Shown: positions 22,270-32,355, counted from the stretch's first letter. The stretch is 64,000 nucleotides of DNA from Marinobacter pelagius (GCF_900114925.1 NZ_FOUR01000002.1:62001-126000); one strand, 5' to 3'. The notes: generated by a model from the letters alone, not told the origin. Program-made: numbers and translations.

Positions 22270-23417
22270 TGCTTCAGTATGTCCTCGATCTGGCTTCGTA
22301 CCGGCGCCAGCAACTCTCCGCGCCAGCCCTGGAAAAACGGGTTGCCTTGCAACGTCCGATCCTGCATCAGTTTCTCAAGACGCTTCCTCGGGGCAACCAG
22401 TTCCATCGGAATATCAGCAGCTTCCGCAACCTTTTTGACAGTACGCTTCAACTGCTTGAAATCCGCCTGCTGGTCACGACTCAATGGTGGTGCAATCCGC
22501 TCAAGCCCGGAATTATCGGCACCACGGGCCTCGCGGACAAGTTTGAGTATGGTTTCACCGTAACGGCGAACTGCTCCCGAGGGTATGCCCTGGATATCCC
22601 CCAGCGCATGCATCGACTCCGGCAACCGTTCGGCAACCAGTATCAACAGGGCATCGGCAAACACCCGGTTACGGGGCATGTCCCGACGCTGGCACTCCCC
22701 CTCCCGCCAACGCACCAGTTCCTTCAGAACGGCCTGTTGCTCGGGGTTCAGGGTCCAGCCACCCCGCAACTTGAGGTAATGCTGCTCCGGATCGTCCTGG
22801 GCGGCAAGCTCGGAGGCAAACCGCTGTGACTCCTCGAACAGAGCCTCGACCAGGCCGCGGGGCCTGAGGGAATCCATTACCCAATGGCACATGGGCTCGA
22901 GAAAGCGGATGTCGTCCACGGCATATCGCTGCTGTGCTTCGCTCAGGGGACGGGCCAGCCAGTCGGAACGGGTAGCGGATTTGTCCAGGGTTTCCCCGAA
23001 CAAGGTTTCCACCAGGCGGGCATACCCCAGGGAAAAACCGGCGCCGGCCATGGCCGCACCAATCTGGAGATCCACCACCCCTTTTAGCTCGATCCCCAGC
23101 CAATGGCGGAACAGCTCCAGGTCCTCGCTCATGGCATACAGGAGCTTGGCAACCTCGGGGTTTGCCAATACCTCCCGGAACACCGCAGAGGCCTCGGCTA
23201 CGTCCGGATCAACCAGGCAGTACTGATCGCCCAGGCCCAGCTGAACCAACCCGGGGATGGGATAGAAGGTGTTGACCCGTTCAAACTCGGTGTCAAGGGC
23301 AAGGGGCTGGTCCGGTGATGCCGGTGCCAGCCAACTGTCCAGTTCCTGGGGAGTCTCGATCCAGTGAATGATCTCGGGGGCCGGGGGAACGGCCACGGCC
23401 GGTGAAGAAGATGCCAT
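22266..23417 (-). CDS. rnd: Ribonuclease D
   Basis: 3'-5' exoribonuclease of the DEDD group that helps mature tRNA 3' ends and other stable RNAs. The DxE motif is in LALDTEFERVNTF (about 40-50), a later Asp in MSEDLELFRHW, and the fourth motif in YAVDDIRFLEPM. HRDC-type helical domains fill the C-terminal half (about 215-380). At 383 residues it matches E. coli RNase D (375). It begins the rnd-ycgL-ycgN operon, 17 bp after recR. Confidence 0.93.
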   Translation of the reverse strand: MASSSPAVAVPPAPEIIHWIETPQELDSWLAPASPDQPLALDTEFERVNTFYPIPGLVQLGLGDQYCLVDPDVAEASAVFREVLANPEVAKLLYAMSEDLELFRHWLGIELKGVVDLQIGAAMAGAGFSLGYARLVETLFGETLDKSATRSDWLARPLSEAQQRYAVDDIRFLEPMCHWVMDSLRPRGLVEALFEESQRFASELAAQDDPEQHYLKLRGGWTLNPEQQAVLKELVRWREGECQRRDMPRNRVFADALLILVAERLPESMHALGDIQGIPSGAVRRYGETILKLVREARGADNSGLERIAPPLSRDQQADFKQLKRTVKKVAEAADIPMELVAPRKRLEKLMQDRTLQGNPFFQGWRGELLAPVRSQIEDILKQ

Positions 23418-23434
23418 AGGGAAGCCTGGTTAGC

Positions 23435-24037
23435 CTATTCGGAGAGTGGTTTTCGACCGCGGAAGGCGTGGGTCAGAGTGAAGCCGTCAACATAGCCCAG
23501 CTCTCCACCCACCGGGATGCCATGGGCCAGACGGGTGATGAGGATGTTCCGGCCATCGAGTCGGTCGGCAATGTAATGGGCCGTCGCCTCGCCCTCGACG
23601 GTGGGGTTGGTGGCGAGAATCAGCTCGGTCACCCCTTCGTCCTGGACGCGTCTCAGCAGGCGTTCGATACCAATTTCTTCGGGGCCGACGCCATCGATGG
23701 GCGAAAGATGGCCCATCAGCACAAAGTAACCACCCTTGTAGTCGCCAGCCTGCTCAATGGCCAGCAGATCGGAGGGGCTTTCCACCACGCACAGGGTGCC
23801 GTTCTTGCGGGTCGGGTTCTCACAGATCCCGCAGATCTCGGTATCGGCGAAGTTCTGGCAGGATTCGCAGCGGCGCACGCCGTCCATCGCCGTGCGCAGG
23901 GCCTCGGACAAACGGGTGCCCCCCGACCGGCCACGCTCCAGCAGATGGAAAGCCATGCGCTGGGCCGTTTTCTGACCAACGCCCGGAAGGCAGCGCAGGG
24001 ATTCGACCAGTTCATCAACCAGTGGACTGAAAGCCAT
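23435..24037 (-). CDS. recR: Recombination protein RecR
   Basis: RecR loads RecA with RecF and RecO at gaps in damaged DNA. The N-terminal helix-hairpin-helix [17 protein letters not shown] is at 16-32, the C4 zinc finger is [16 protein letters not shown] and the Toprim domain starts at LCVVESPSD with [17 protein letters not shown]. At 200 residues it is the family length. I chose ATG 24037, which has GAGGA upstream. The TTG one codon earlier is the alternative. It follows ybaB in the conserved dnaX-ybaB-recR order. Confidence 0.96.
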   Translation of the reverse strand: MAFSPLVDELVESLRCLPGVGQKTAQRMAFHLLERGRSGGTRLSEALRTAMDGVRRCESCQNFADTEICGICENPTRKNGTLCVVESPSDLLAIEQAGDYKGGYFVLMGHLSPIDGVGPEEIGIERLLRRVQDEGVTELILATNPTVEGEATAHYIADRLDGRNILITRLAHGIPVGGELGYVDGFTLTHAFRGRKPLSE

Positions 24038-24069
24038 CAACTATCCTCGGAATACAACAGACGAACGGA

Positions 24070-24393
24070 TCAGAACGGCATCTTGAAACCGGGGGGCATG
24101 CCCATTCCCGACATCATTCCGGACATCTTTTCTTTCTGGTTGGCCTCAACCCGGCGAACAGCGTCGTTCACCGCGGCGGCAAGAAGGTCCTCGAGAATCT
24201 CTTTCTCTTCGGACATGAGCGAAGGATCAATCTCGACCCGGCTCACATCATGACGGCCGTTCATGGTGACTTTCACCAGGCCCGCTCCGGCCTCGCCAGT
24301 CACTTCGGCCTTGGCGATCTCTTCCTGAGCCTTCTTCATCTCTTCCTGCATTTGCTGGGCTTTTTTCATCAGATCGCCCATGTCGTTAAACAT
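24070..24393 (-). CDS. ybaB: YbaB/EbfC-family nucleoid-associated protein
   Basis: A 107-residue DNA-binding protein of the YbaB/EbfC family, with the tweezer-like dimer fold: an N-terminal helix [18 protein letters not shown], the central sheet with [17 protein letters not shown], and a C-terminal helix. The Met- and Gly-rich tail is typical. It is translated right after dnaX (3 bp gap) and precedes recR, the conserved gene order. Confidence 0.95.
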   Translation of the reverse strand: MFNDMGDLMKKAQQMQEEMKKAQEEIAKAEVTGEAGAGLVKVTMNGRHDVSRVEIDPSLMSEEKEILEDLLAAAVNDAVRRVEANQKEKMSGMMSGMGMPPGFKMPF

Positions 24394-24396
24394 GTT

Positions 24397-26259
24397 CTAT
24401 CTCCTGCTGGTCTCTATGGGCCGGATACTGTCTTCGACTATCCGCGCCTCAAATCGTTCAACGATGGACTGGACCACCGGATCCTTACGGATGGCGTCCT
24501 CCGCCGCTTGCTGGCGTGCCTGGCGCTGCCGTTCCTCATACGCGGCTGGCGTATGCGGCCCGGGTTCGCCCTGCTCTATGCGTAACTCGATGGAGTCGCC
24601 AAAGCGGTTTCTCAAGGCAGTGGCGATTTTTTCCTCGTGCCGGGCATTGAGCAGGCGGGCATGGCCATCGTCGATAGTGAGTACGATGGTATCGCCGTCC
24701 CGAACCATGGCGGTCTGGCTGGCCAGGTTACCGGGCATACCCACGATGCCAAGATCCCGGAAATCCCGCTCCCAGACGAAGTCGCCGCTCGGTTCTTCAA
24801 CGACCGGCGCGGGCGCAGGCTCAGATTCAGGTTCCGGCTCGGGTTCCGGCTTTGCTTCCACTTCTGCCTCTGGCCCGGGGCCAGCCTCAGGTGGTTCCGG
24901 CTCGTATCCGAAATCGGGTTCCACCTCGGGTGGCTCTTCGGGTAGTGGTGGCTCCTCATAAACAGGTGCCGGTTCTGGCGCCGGCTCTGGTTGAGGAATC
25001 GGCTCCGGCTCCGGAGCTGCGACCCGAGTTACTTCGGGCGCGGGTGTGACTGCTGCCGGCTCCTGAGGCGCAGTCTCCGCTACCTTCGGCGCAGCGGCAG
25101 GCCCGGGCTCATCCCGGGCTTCGCCCGCGGCCGAGTCACCACCGGAACGCACCGTCGGCGGTTCCCTCCGGTCAGTACCCGGGCGGAACGCCAGCATCCT
25201 CAGCAGGGTCATTTCAAAGCCCATGCGGGCATCCGGGGTGATATCCAGGTCCTTACGGCCCATCAGGGCGGCCTGGTAGAACAGCTGGGCATCCTCGGCG
25301 CTGAGTTTCCGGGCCAGTTCCTGGACCTGATTGGCATCGCCCAGGGCATTATCGGCACTGCCCGGCACCACCTGTTCCATGGTGACCCGATGGAACAAGG
25401 ACAGCAGATCCGCCAGGATCACACTGTAATCCGGGGCGAACTCCGAGATCCTTGCGATTTCCGAGAGCAGTCCCGGGCCATCACGTTCCACCAGGGCATT
25501 AACGATGCGTTCGATGTCCCGCTGGTCAATGGTGCCCAGCATGTTGCTGACATCACTGGCGGCGAGCTTCTGGTTCCCAAAGGCAATGGCCTGATCGGTC
25601 AGGCTCAGGGCATCCCGCATACTGCCGTCGGCGGCGCGGGCCAGCAGCCACAGTGCCGGTTCCTCGAAGGGAATTCCCTCTTCAGTCAGTACATGCTTGA
25701 GGTGGCCGGCAATGTGTTCCGGGGTCATGCGCTTGAGGTTGAACTGCAGACACCGGGACAGGACGGTAACCGGAAGCTTCTGGGGATCAGTGGTGGCCAG
25801 CAGGAACTTTACATGCTCCGGCGGCTCTTCCAGGGTTTTCAGGAACGCGTTGAAGGACTGGTTGGTAAGCATGTGCACCTCGTCAATGAGGTACACCTTG
25901 TAGCGGCCACGGGTCGGCGCGTACTGGACATTATCGGTGAGTTCCCGCATGTCATCGACGCCGGTGCGGGAGGCCGCATCGATCTCGATCAGGTCAACAA
26001 ACCGGCCTTCCTGAATTTCCTGGCAACTGGTGCACTCCCCGCACGGGTTCGGGGTGACACCGGTTTCACAGTTAAGGCAACGGGCCAGCAGACGGCCAAT
26101 GGTGGTCTTGCCCACACCGCGGGTGCCGGTAAACAGGTAGGCATGGTGCAGACGCTGGTTTTCCAGGGCATGGATCAACGCCTGAAGCACGTGTTCCTGG
26201 CCCACCATGTCCTGGAAGGTGCGGGGGCGCCATTTTCGGGCAAGTACCTGGTAGCTCAT
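24397..26259 (-). CDS. dnaX: DNA polymerase III subunits tau/gamma
   Basis: The clamp-loader ATPase of 620 residues. Walker [10 protein letters not shown] lies near 45-53, a four-cysteine zinc site in [19 protein letters not shown], Walker B in YLIDEVHML and the SRC motif in TVLSRCLQ. Domain III follows to about residue 360. Residues about 375-500 form a Glu/Pro-rich linker, then a C-terminal tau domain (about 500-620) that binds the polymerase and DnaB. I saw no obvious A-rich frameshift site, so separate gamma production is not shown. First of dnaX-ybaB-recR. Confidence 0.96.
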   Translation of the reverse strand: MSYQVLARKWRPRTFQDMVGQEHVLQALIHALENQRLHHAYLFTGTRGVGKTTIGRLLARCLNCETGVTPNPCGECTSCQEIQEGRFVDLIEIDAASRTGVDDMRELTDNVQYAPTRGRYKVYLIDEVHMLTNQSFNAFLKTLEEPPEHVKFLLATTDPQKLPVTVLSRCLQFNLKRMTPEHIAGHLKHVLTEEGIPFEEPALWLLARAADGSMRDALSLTDQAIAFGNQKLAASDVSNMLGTIDQRDIERIVNALVERDGPGLLSEIARISEFAPDYSVILADLLSLFHRVTMEQVVPGSADNALGDANQVQELARKLSAEDAQLFYQAALMGRKDLDITPDARMGFEMTLLRMLAFRPGTDRREPPTVRSGGDSAAGEARDEPGPAAAPKVAETAPQEPAAVTPAPEVTRVAAPEPEPIPQPEPAPEPAPVYEEPPLPEEPPEVEPDFGYEPEPPEAGPGPEAEVEAKPEPEPEPESEPAPAPVVEEPSGDFVWERDFRDLGIVGMPGNLASQTAMVRDGDTIVLTIDDGHARLLNARHEEKIATALRNRFGDSIELRIEQGEPGPHTPAAYEERQRQARQQAAEDAIRKDPVVQSIVERFEARIVEDSIRPIETSRR

Positions 26260-26402
26260 GTTCCGTCAACTGCTGTGAAAATGCGATTAACCATAGCATG
26301 GACCCGCTTTGATAAGAAGCAAAGTTGGCACTCGGTCACGGGGACTGAAGCACAATTACGGGCGAAGAATCAGGGGATTAACAAATCGGGAGGGGGAAAA
26401 CT

Positions 26403-26515
26403 GGGGGTGACCCCACCAGCAGATCTCCGGCACACAAATCCACCGCTTCGGCTGCTCCCTTCCGGGCCTGACCGGGTTCACGGTTTCATGTTGCGGAGGC
26501 ACCAATGGGGCCACC
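26403..26515 (-). ncRNA. ffs: 4.5S signal recognition particle RNA (small SRP RNA)
   Basis: The bacterial SRP RNA, about 113 nt, on the minus strand. The conserved Ffh-binding core GGTCAGGCCCGGAAGGGAGC (GGAA tetraloop plus the AGCAGCC internal loop side) is at about 26450-26475. The two ends pair (GGTGGCCCCA with TGGGGTCACC), closing one long rod as in E. coli 4.5S RNA. It lies between dnaX and the 2OG-Fe oxygenase gene. The exact ends are estimates from the pairing. Confidence 0.95.
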
Positions 26516-26553
26516 ATAACGACGCTCCGGGGTTTCCCTCGAAAGCGGCGCGC

Positions 26554-26582
26554 ATATTAGCAAATGGACCTGCAGACTACAA
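26554..26582 (-). promoter_or_regulatory. Likely promoter of the SRP RNA gene
   Basis: On the minus strand TAATAT (plus positions 26554-26559) is preceded, after a 17-base spacer, by TTGTAG (26577-26582). It is followed by a GC-rich stretch (GCGCGCCGC) like the discriminators of stable-RNA promoters. This would give a leader of about 35 nt before the mature 5' end, which 4.5S RNA precursors are known to have. Confidence 0.5.
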
Positions 26583-26606
26583 CGGGAAATCTGCCGGCCG
26601 GGAAAT

Positions 26607-27356
26607 TCACAGCGGCAGCGGTACCTCATCCTGCCGGAACCAGCAGGCCAGACTGTACCGGGTGCGATTTGCCGGCAGTACTTCGTGGGGAATTTCCTCG
26701 CTCAGGAACAGGGCCATCCGGCCGGCCTCGGGAACGATCATTCCGCACACCTCGTTCTCGTTATCCCGGTTAAATACCTGCAAGGCACCGCCATCCTCCG
26801 GGGCCCACCCCTCATTCAGATACAGAACCAGGCTGACCACCCGGGAAGCACGGCCTCGGAAGCTGTCCAGATGCCTCTTGTAAAAATCCCCTGGATGATA
26901 GGTGGCATAGTGGGTCTCGAATCGTTTCAGGCCCAGGAACAGGCGCTGGTTCAAACCACAGCGGATGGCATCCAGAAAACGGAAAAGCTCTGCCTGCGGC
27001 GGCGTAATTCCCTGCAGCCAGGCAATGCGGTCACGGCGCACGGCGCGATCCCGGACCAGGTCCGAGCCACGACCTATGCCGGCCGTTTTCATGGCATCGG
27101 TGCGATCGAGAATCGCCACTTCGTCACGCAGCGCTTCCAGCAGAACAGGCCCCAGCCGGTCACGGACATCCAGGGACATCCAGCCGTGTTCACTCAGGCC
27201 GTCCGCCAGCTGATCCAGCCAGTCGTCAGAGACATCTGAAGCACCCGCCTGCCCTGCGTCAACGACCAGAATGTCACTGCCGGCGACAACATCCAGTTCA
27301 GGGCTTGCTGTAAATGAGAGAGGGTCTCTGATCGGGGTAACTGTCGGATTGTCCAT
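26607..27356 (-). CDS. 2-oxoglutarate/Fe(II)-dependent oxygenase (prolyl-4-hydroxylase-like)
   Basis: A 249-residue dioxygenase with a double-stranded beta-helix. The Fe ligands are visible as HLDSFRG (HxD), then the distal His in EIPHEVLPANRTRYSL. The Arg in that segment would bind 2-oxoglutarate. VVSLVLYLNEGWAPEDGGAL is the typical PKHD/P4H core. The substrate is unknown; it may hydroxylate a protein. I prefer ATG 27356 (MDNPTVTP), which has AGAGG upstream, over the more distal start at 27395. The gene stands alone upstream of the SRP RNA and is divergent from the mutarotase. Confidence 0.87.
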   Translation of the reverse strand: MDNPTVTPIRDPLSFTASPELDVVAGSDILVVDAGQAGASDVSDDWLDQLADGLSEHGWMSLDVRDRLGPVLLEALRDEVAILDRTDAMKTAGIGRGSDLVRDRAVRRDRIAWLQGITPPQAELFRFLDAIRCGLNQRLFLGLKRFETHYATYHPGDFYKRHLDSFRGRASRVVSLVLYLNEGWAPEDGGALQVFNRDNENEVCGMIVPEAGRMALFLSEEIPHEVLPANRTRYSLACWFRQDEVPLPL

Positions 27357-27474
27357 GGGCAGGCCTCTTCGGGAAATCGGCGCTATTTTAGGCACAAATC
27401 TCGCCGGTCGGTCAGTTTTAATTTACTCTGATGATAAGCAGATACACTTAACCGCCACCTGATCCGATACGTCT

Positions 27475-28395
27475 ATGTCAGAAAGCAGTCACAGACCGTC
27501 CCGATCCCTTTCTCCGGGCCAGTGGTCCTTCACCCGCTGGAAAACAATCGGCCAATTGGAAGCCCTGGAGGTCCATCACCCGCTGTTTCGCGCCACCCTG
27601 TTTCTCCAGGGGGCACACCTGACCCAATTCATGCCAAGCGACGAGCCGGACTGGCTCTGGCTCAGCAAGGACGCCCGGTTTGAGCCAGGCCGGGCGATTC
27701 GCGGCGGTATCCCGGTATGCTGGCCCTGGTTCGGCGATCCCGGCAAGAATGCGCCGGCCGTGCGCAAGCGCATCCATACCAATAGCGCCCACGGTTTCGC
27801 CCGTACGGCGCTCTGGAAACTCGAGGATGTTCGGGAGAATGCCCACGAAGTGGAGATCAGCCTTTCCCTGGACGCCAACGAGGATTTTGCCAACGTATGG
27901 AGCGGCCATGCGTTGGCACTGATCACTTTCCACTTCTCGGTACGGGGCTGCCAGCTGGCATTGACCACGACTAATCTGGGCGAAGAGCCGATGGCCTTCA
28001 GCCAGGCACTGCACACCTATCTGCCAACCTCCGACGTGACCCGCTCGAGGGTACTGGGCCTGGGCTATAGCCAGTACATCGACACCCTCGATGACTGGGA
28101 GTACAAGAACCAGGAAGGCCCGGTGTATTTCGAAGGTGAAACCGACCGCATCTACGAGAGCGGAGAGCCCCTGACCATCGTTACGCCGTCAGGAAGCCGG
28201 AAGCTTACCTCCGTGGGCAGTGATTCCACCGTGGTCTGGAACCCGGGCCCGGAAAAGGCGGCGCGGCTGTCGGATTTTCCCGATGAGGCCTGGAAGACCA
28301 TGCTGTGTGTCGAAACCGCCAATGCAGCCAGTGACTACAGAGTGCTTAATACCGGCCAGAGCCACACCCTGGGTGTGCTGATCGGACGCAAATAA
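27475..28395 (+). CDS. yeaD: D-hexose-6-phosphate mutarotase (YeaD family)
   Basis: An aldose-1-epimerase-fold enzyme of 306 residues that interconverts the alpha and beta forms of glucose-6-phosphate-like sugars. Family marks include GAHLTQFMPSDEPDWLWLS, RGGIPVCWPWFGD, a catalytic His in SAHGFARTALW and Glu in DEAWKTMLCVETANA. No signal peptide, so cytoplasmic. It starts a plus-strand run with an acyltransferase and an epimerase-like gene. There is no strong ribosome site before ATG 27475. Confidence 0.92.
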   Translation: MSESSHRPSRSLSPGQWSFTRWKTIGQLEALEVHHPLFRATLFLQGAHLTQFMPSDEPDWLWLSKDARFEPGRAIRGGIPVCWPWFGDPGKNAPAVRKRIHTNSAHGFARTALWKLEDVRENAHEVEISLSLDANEDFANVWSGHALALITFHFSVRGCQLALTTTNLGEEPMAFSQALHTYLPTSDVTRSRVLGLGYSQYIDTLDDWEYKNQEGPVYFEGETDRIYESGEPLTIVTPSGSRKLTSVGSDSTVVWNPGPEKAARLSDFPDEAWKTMLCVETANAASDYRVLNTGQSHTLGVLIGRK

Positions 28396-28408
28396 CCGGG
28401 GAGAACGG

Positions 28409-29224
28409 ATGAGCCTGGCGAGTTACCTGAAATCCAAACTGATACCCGCAGATATCAACGAGCATATCAATCGAATTCGTAAGCCCATCGGCTCGCTGGG
28501 GTATGATCCCTGGGGCTACAACAATGAAGTCATGAAATACGGCTTCAGCCTCACCCGGCAGATCTACGAGAAGTATTTTCGGGTCGAGGCCCACGGGGTG
28601 GAGAACGTGCCCGCCGAGGGCCCCGTGCTGATCATCGCCAATCACAGCGGGCAGCTCCCGATTGACGGGCTCCTGGTTGGCTATGCCCTGGCCTCCCGCG
28701 AACAAGAACCCCGCATTCCCCGGGCCATGATCGAGCGTTTCTTTCCCACTGTACCCTGGCTGGGCAACCTGCTGAACGAATTCGGCGCGGTGCTCGGCGA
28801 CCCGGTCAACTGCGCCAAGATGCTCGCCAATAACGAGGCCGTCATCGTGTTCCCCGAGGGCGTCCGTGGCTCGGGCAAGCTCTACCGTGACCGCTACCAG
28901 CTCAAGCGCTTCGGCAACGGCTTTATGCACCTGGCAATGAAGTACAAGGCACCGATCGTGCCCGTGGGCGTGGTTGGCTGCGAGGAGACCATTCCCGCCA
29001 TCGCCAACATCAAGCCACTGGCCAAGGCGCTAGGAATTCCCTACGCACCCGTTGCCATGCCGGTGGTGCTGCCCGCCAAGGTGCACCTGAATTTCGGCCC
29101 GCCCATGTACTTTGATGACCTGGAGATTCCGGAAGAGCTGGTGACCGAACGGGTGGAGCAAGTGAAAGCGGAAATCAGCCGCCTCATCGACAAGGGATTG
29201 AGCGAAAGGAAAAAGCTGTTCTGA
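28409..29224 (+). CDS. Lysophospholipid acyltransferase family protein (PlsC-like)
   Basis: A 271-residue LPLAT-superfamily acyltransferase. The catalytic block reads NHSGQLPIDG, so the His-Asp pair is spaced by six residues instead of the four in classic PlsC HX4D. The next blocks are VIVFPEGVRGSGK and KAPIVPVGVVGCEE. The variant block is like that of the MGAT-like/LPLAT groups, so the acceptor may not be lysophosphatidic acid. No clear transmembrane segment. It begins with GGGGAGA and overlaps the next gene by one base (TGATG). Confidence 0.85.
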   Translation: MSLASYLKSKLIPADINEHINRIRKPIGSLGYDPWGYNNEVMKYGFSLTRQIYEKYFRVEAHGVENVPAEGPVLIIANHSGQLPIDGLLVGYALASREQEPRIPRAMIERFFPTVPWLGNLLNEFGAVLGDPVNCAKMLANNEAVIVFPEGVRGSGKLYRDRYQLKRFGNGFMHLAMKYKAPIVPVGVVGCEETIPAIANIKPLAKALGIPYAPVAMPVVLPAKVHLNFGPPMYFDDLEIPEELVTERVEQVKAEISRLIDKGLSERKKLF

Positions 29225-30171
29225 TGACCAAGCAACGCAGACCCCACATCCTCGTTACCGGTGCTGCCGGCGCCCTGGCCCAACGGGTCATCAACCAGCT
29301 GCGGGATCATTGCGATCTGGTCGCGGTGGATTTCCGGGAGCAGGTCTACCTGGGCGATGACATTCCCAGCTACTGCATCGACTTTACCAAGCGGGTGTTC
29401 GAGGACCTTTTCCGCCGCTACGAATTCGACGGAGTCATCCACCTCGGCCGGATCCAGTCCAGCCAGCTGACCCGGATGCGCCGGTACAACGCCAACGTGC
29501 TGGGCACCCAGAAACTGCTGGATCTGAGCCACAAATACGGCATCAAACGGGTTGTGGTGCTCTCCACCTATCATGTCTATGGCGCGGTGGCCTACAACCC
29601 GGCCTTGATCGATGAATCCGCCCCGCTGAAAGCCGCCGGCCTGAGTGCGGATCTGGTGGATTCGGTGGAGCTGGAGAACCTGGCCAACATCTACCTGTGG
29701 CGGTATCCGGAGCTGAACATCACCATCCTGCGCCCCTGCAACATTGTCGGGCCCGGCGTGCGGAACACCATGAGTTCCCTGTTATCCAGCGAGAATGCGC
29801 CCGTGCTCGCAGGCTTCTCGCCGATGATGCAGTTCATCCATATCGACGACATGGCGGATGCCATCGTCAGGGCCTACAAGAAGCCGGTTCGCGGGGTCTT
29901 CAACGTGGCTCCGGAGGACTGGGTGGCCTACCAGCACGCACTCAAACTCTGCGGCTGCCGGCGCATTCCGATTCCGTCCATTCCACCGGTGGTCCCGAAC
30001 CTGATCCTGAAAACCCTGAAGCTGAAAAGTTTCCCTTCGTATCTGACCGCCTTTTTCAAGTATCCTGTCGTTATCGACGGCAGAGCGTTTGCCAGGGAGT
30101 TCGATTTCAAGCCGAAACGGCCCCTGAAGGAAATCTTCCGGTTTTATCGGGAGAACAAGCGACCGGTGTAA
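29224..30171 (+). CDS. NAD-dependent epimerase/dehydratase family protein (extended SDR)
   Basis: A 315-residue Rossmann-fold protein. The nucleotide loop TGAAGALAQ is at 12-20, with a later active-site STYHVYGAVAYNP segment where the Tyr and Ser of the SDR triad sit. The expected YxxxK is not in its usual form (LSTYHVYG with no clear Lys four on), so catalysis is uncertain. It is coupled to the acyltransferase gene (TGATG), suggesting joint action on lipid or sugar-lipid. It may be a degenerate or atypical SDR. The prsK gene begins about 50 bp downstream on the same strand. Confidence 0.8.
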   Translation: MTKQRRPHILVTGAAGALAQRVINQLRDHCDLVAVDFREQVYLGDDIPSYCIDFTKRVFEDLFRRYEFDGVIHLGRIQSSQLTRMRRYNANVLGTQKLLDLSHKYGIKRVVVLSTYHVYGAVAYNPALIDESAPLKAAGLSADLVDSVELENLANIYLWRYPELNITILRPCNIVGPGVRNTMSSLLSSENAPVLAGFSPMMQFIHIDDMADAIVRAYKKPVRGVFNVAPEDWVAYQHALKLCGCRRIPIPSIPPVVPNLILKTLKLKSFPSYLTAFFKYPVVIDGRAFAREFDFKPKRPLKEIFRFYRENKRPV

Positions 30172-30219
30172 CCATCGGCCTGCTGTCACGGAACAAGGCA
30201 GCAACGCAGGAAGCGAGGG

Positions 30220-32355
30220 ATGCTAAGTGATCTCAGCCTGATTAGCCATGGAGCAGCGGCCATTGCCTTTGGCCTGCTGACCATTCTCGTCGCAACCCGC
30301 TATCTCAGGCGGGACGTGGACAGGGTATTGTTTGTCGCTGCTCTGGCGACCACCCTCTGGGCCGGCGCCCTGGTGTCGCAATCGCTGTGGGGCACCCCCG
30401 GGTTTATCCCCCGCTATATTATTGAACTACTCCGGGATGGCGCCTGGATCACCCTGTTATTCGCCCTGCTTCGCAACGCCTCCCGTCAAGGCACCATTCA
30501 CGGGCAGATGAAAAAGATTCTGGGTGCCTCAACCTTCACCCTGATCTTTGTCCTGCTCGCTTTCGGCATCCTTGAATTCACCCTGGGCTGGGAAGTCCTG
30601 AACGGCAAGACCAAGGTACTCGGGCAGATCGCCCTCTCCCTCATGGGGTTGTCCCTGGTCGAGCAAATCTGGCGCAATTCCCCGAATTTCGGCCGTTCCA
30701 GCATCAAATACATCTGCATCGGCATTGCCACGATCTTCGCCTTCGACTTCTTCATGTACGCCGATGCCCTGTTGTTCGGCCAGGTCTCCGAATCTTTCTG
30801 GAATGCCCGTGGACTGGTCAATGCGCTTCTGGTGCCCCTGTTTGCCGTCAACGTACTGAACACCCGCAGGCAACCGGTGGACTTCCAGTTGTCCCGGTCC
30901 GCGGTATTCCATGCCGGCACGCTCGTCCTGGGCGGCGGCTACCTGTTATTCCTCGCACTCGGCGGCTACTACGTCAAAATTCTCGGAGGTGACTGGGGCG
31001 ATGCCCTGAGGGTCCTGTTTCTCACCATTTCCCTCACCTTCCTCGTCACCCTGTTGCTGTCCCGCCGGATCCGGGCAAGGCTGATGGTTCGGATCAGCCA
31101 GAACTTCTTCGATTACAAGTACGACTACCGGGAAGAATGGCTGAAAATGACCCGGGAAATGGCAAATCTCGGTGATGATCCACCCCTGCCGATTCGCGTC
31201 ATCCACATCCTTTCCGGACTGGTGGAAAGCAATGCGGGCGCCATCTGGCTCCGGGATGAACAGGGAGCCTATACACTCAAAGGCTCGGTCAACATGGCCA
31301 TGCCCAGATACACCATGATCGACGCGGATTCGGACCTGGTTCGCCTGTTCCGGCAACGGGAATGGATTGTCGACCTGCACGAGTACCGGAATGATCCGGT
31401 CAGCTATGACCTTCTGGAAATACCCGACGCCATCGCCCGGACACCGGACGCGTGGCTGGTCATCCCCCTGTATCTGGACAACGATCTCTACGGCATCGCC
31501 ATGGTGGGCAACCCCTTCGCCCGGGTTGAACTTAACTGGGAAAACTTCGACCTGATCAAGGTGGTGGCGCGGCAGTCCTGTAACCTGCTGGCCCAGGCAG
31601 ATGCCCAACATCGGCTGTCCCGGGCCATGCAGTTCGAGGCGGTGAGCAAGGCGTCCTCCTTCATGGTGCATGACCTGAAGACCGTGATCGCCCAGCTCTC
31701 GTTGCTTGTCAAAAACGCGCCGAAACACAAGCACAACCCCGCGTTTATCGATGACATGATCAACACCACCGAGCACGCCGTGCGGAAAATGTCGAATCTG
31801 GTGGACCATATCCGCAGGCCCGACAGCATCGCCGATCCACAGTTGCAGGATATCGACCTGGCCGAACTGGCTCGCAGCCTGGTCAACCATCACAGTCATC
31901 AGCGCCCCGTTCCGAGGCTGACAGGCAATCTGCCAAGCGCCTGGATCCAGGGGGACTACGAGCAGCTGCGCAGTGTCCTGAGCCACCTGATCCAGAACGC
32001 CCAGGATGCAACACCACCGGATGGGGAAATCACCCTGAACCTGAAGATTGCCCGGGGCAACGTCGTATTGTTTATCCAGGACAGCGGCAGCGGCATGACC
32101 GAGGAGTTTATCAACACCTCCCTGTTCAAGCCGTTCGAGAGCACCAAGGGGCTTACCGGAATGGGGATTGGCGCGTACCAGGCGCGCGAGTACATCAAGC
32201 AGCTTGGCGGGAATATTGATGTGACCAGTGAGCCAGGGGTCGGTTCTTGTTTCTCGGTGCGGATTCCATTGGCCGCTGACTCGGATGAAACAGCTCCTCA
32301 GAACACGGATCTACCGGAATCTGACAACGCAATTCGCGTGAATAGCGCCAAATAA
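30220..32355 (+). CDS. prsK: Exosortase-A-system sensor histidine kinase PrsK
   Basis: Membrane histidine kinase of 711 residues. About eight to ten N-terminal transmembrane helices (1-300), a GAF-like domain (about 320-450), the phosphoacceptor His484 in FMVHDLKTVIAQ and an ATPase domain with N-box LSHLIQNAQDATPP, G1 DSGSGMTE and G2 GLTGMGIGAYQAREY. It should pass phosphate to PrsR, encoded next, to control exopolysaccharide and PEP-CTERM genes. The layout matches the TIGR-type PrsK family. A GAAGCGAGGG-type ribosome site precedes ATG 30220. The signal it senses is not known. Confidence 0.92.
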   Translation: MLSDLSLISHGAAAIAFGLLTILVATRYLRRDVDRVLFVAALATTLWAGALVSQSLWGTPGFIPRYIIELLRDGAWITLLFALLRNASRQGTIHGQMKKILGASTFTLIFVLLAFGILEFTLGWEVLNGKTKVLGQIALSLMGLSLVEQIWRNSPNFGRSSIKYICIGIATIFAFDFFMYADALLFGQVSESFWNARGLVNALLVPLFAVNVLNTRRQPVDFQLSRSAVFHAGTLVLGGGYLLFLALGGYYVKILGGDWGDALRVLFLTISLTFLVTLLLSRRIRARLMVRISQNFFDYKYDYREEWLKMTREMANLGDDPPLPIRVIHILSGLVESNAGAIWLRDEQGAYTLKGSVNMAMPRYTMIDADSDLVRLFRQREWIVDLHEYRNDPVSYDLLEIPDAIARTPDAWLVIPLYLDNDLYGIAMVGNPFARVELNWENFDLIKVVARQSCNLLAQADAQHRLSRAMQFEAVSKASSFMVHDLKTVIAQLSLLVKNAPKHKHNPAFIDDMINTTEHAVRKMSNLVDHIRRPDSIADPQLQDIDLAELARSLVNHHSHQRPVPRLTGNLPSAWIQGDYEQLRSVLSHLIQNAQDATPPDGEITLNLKIARGNVVLFIQDSGSGMTEEFINTSLFKPFESTKGLTGMGIGAYQAREYIKQLGGNIDVTSEPGVGSCFSVRIPLAADSDETAPQNTDLPESDNAIRVNSAK

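Noticed and set aside
24991..26883. A 630-codon plus-strand open frame opposite dnaX and the SRP RNA
   Set aside because: It crosses dnaX, the SRP RNA and part of the oxygenase gene in antisense, so it is not a gene.
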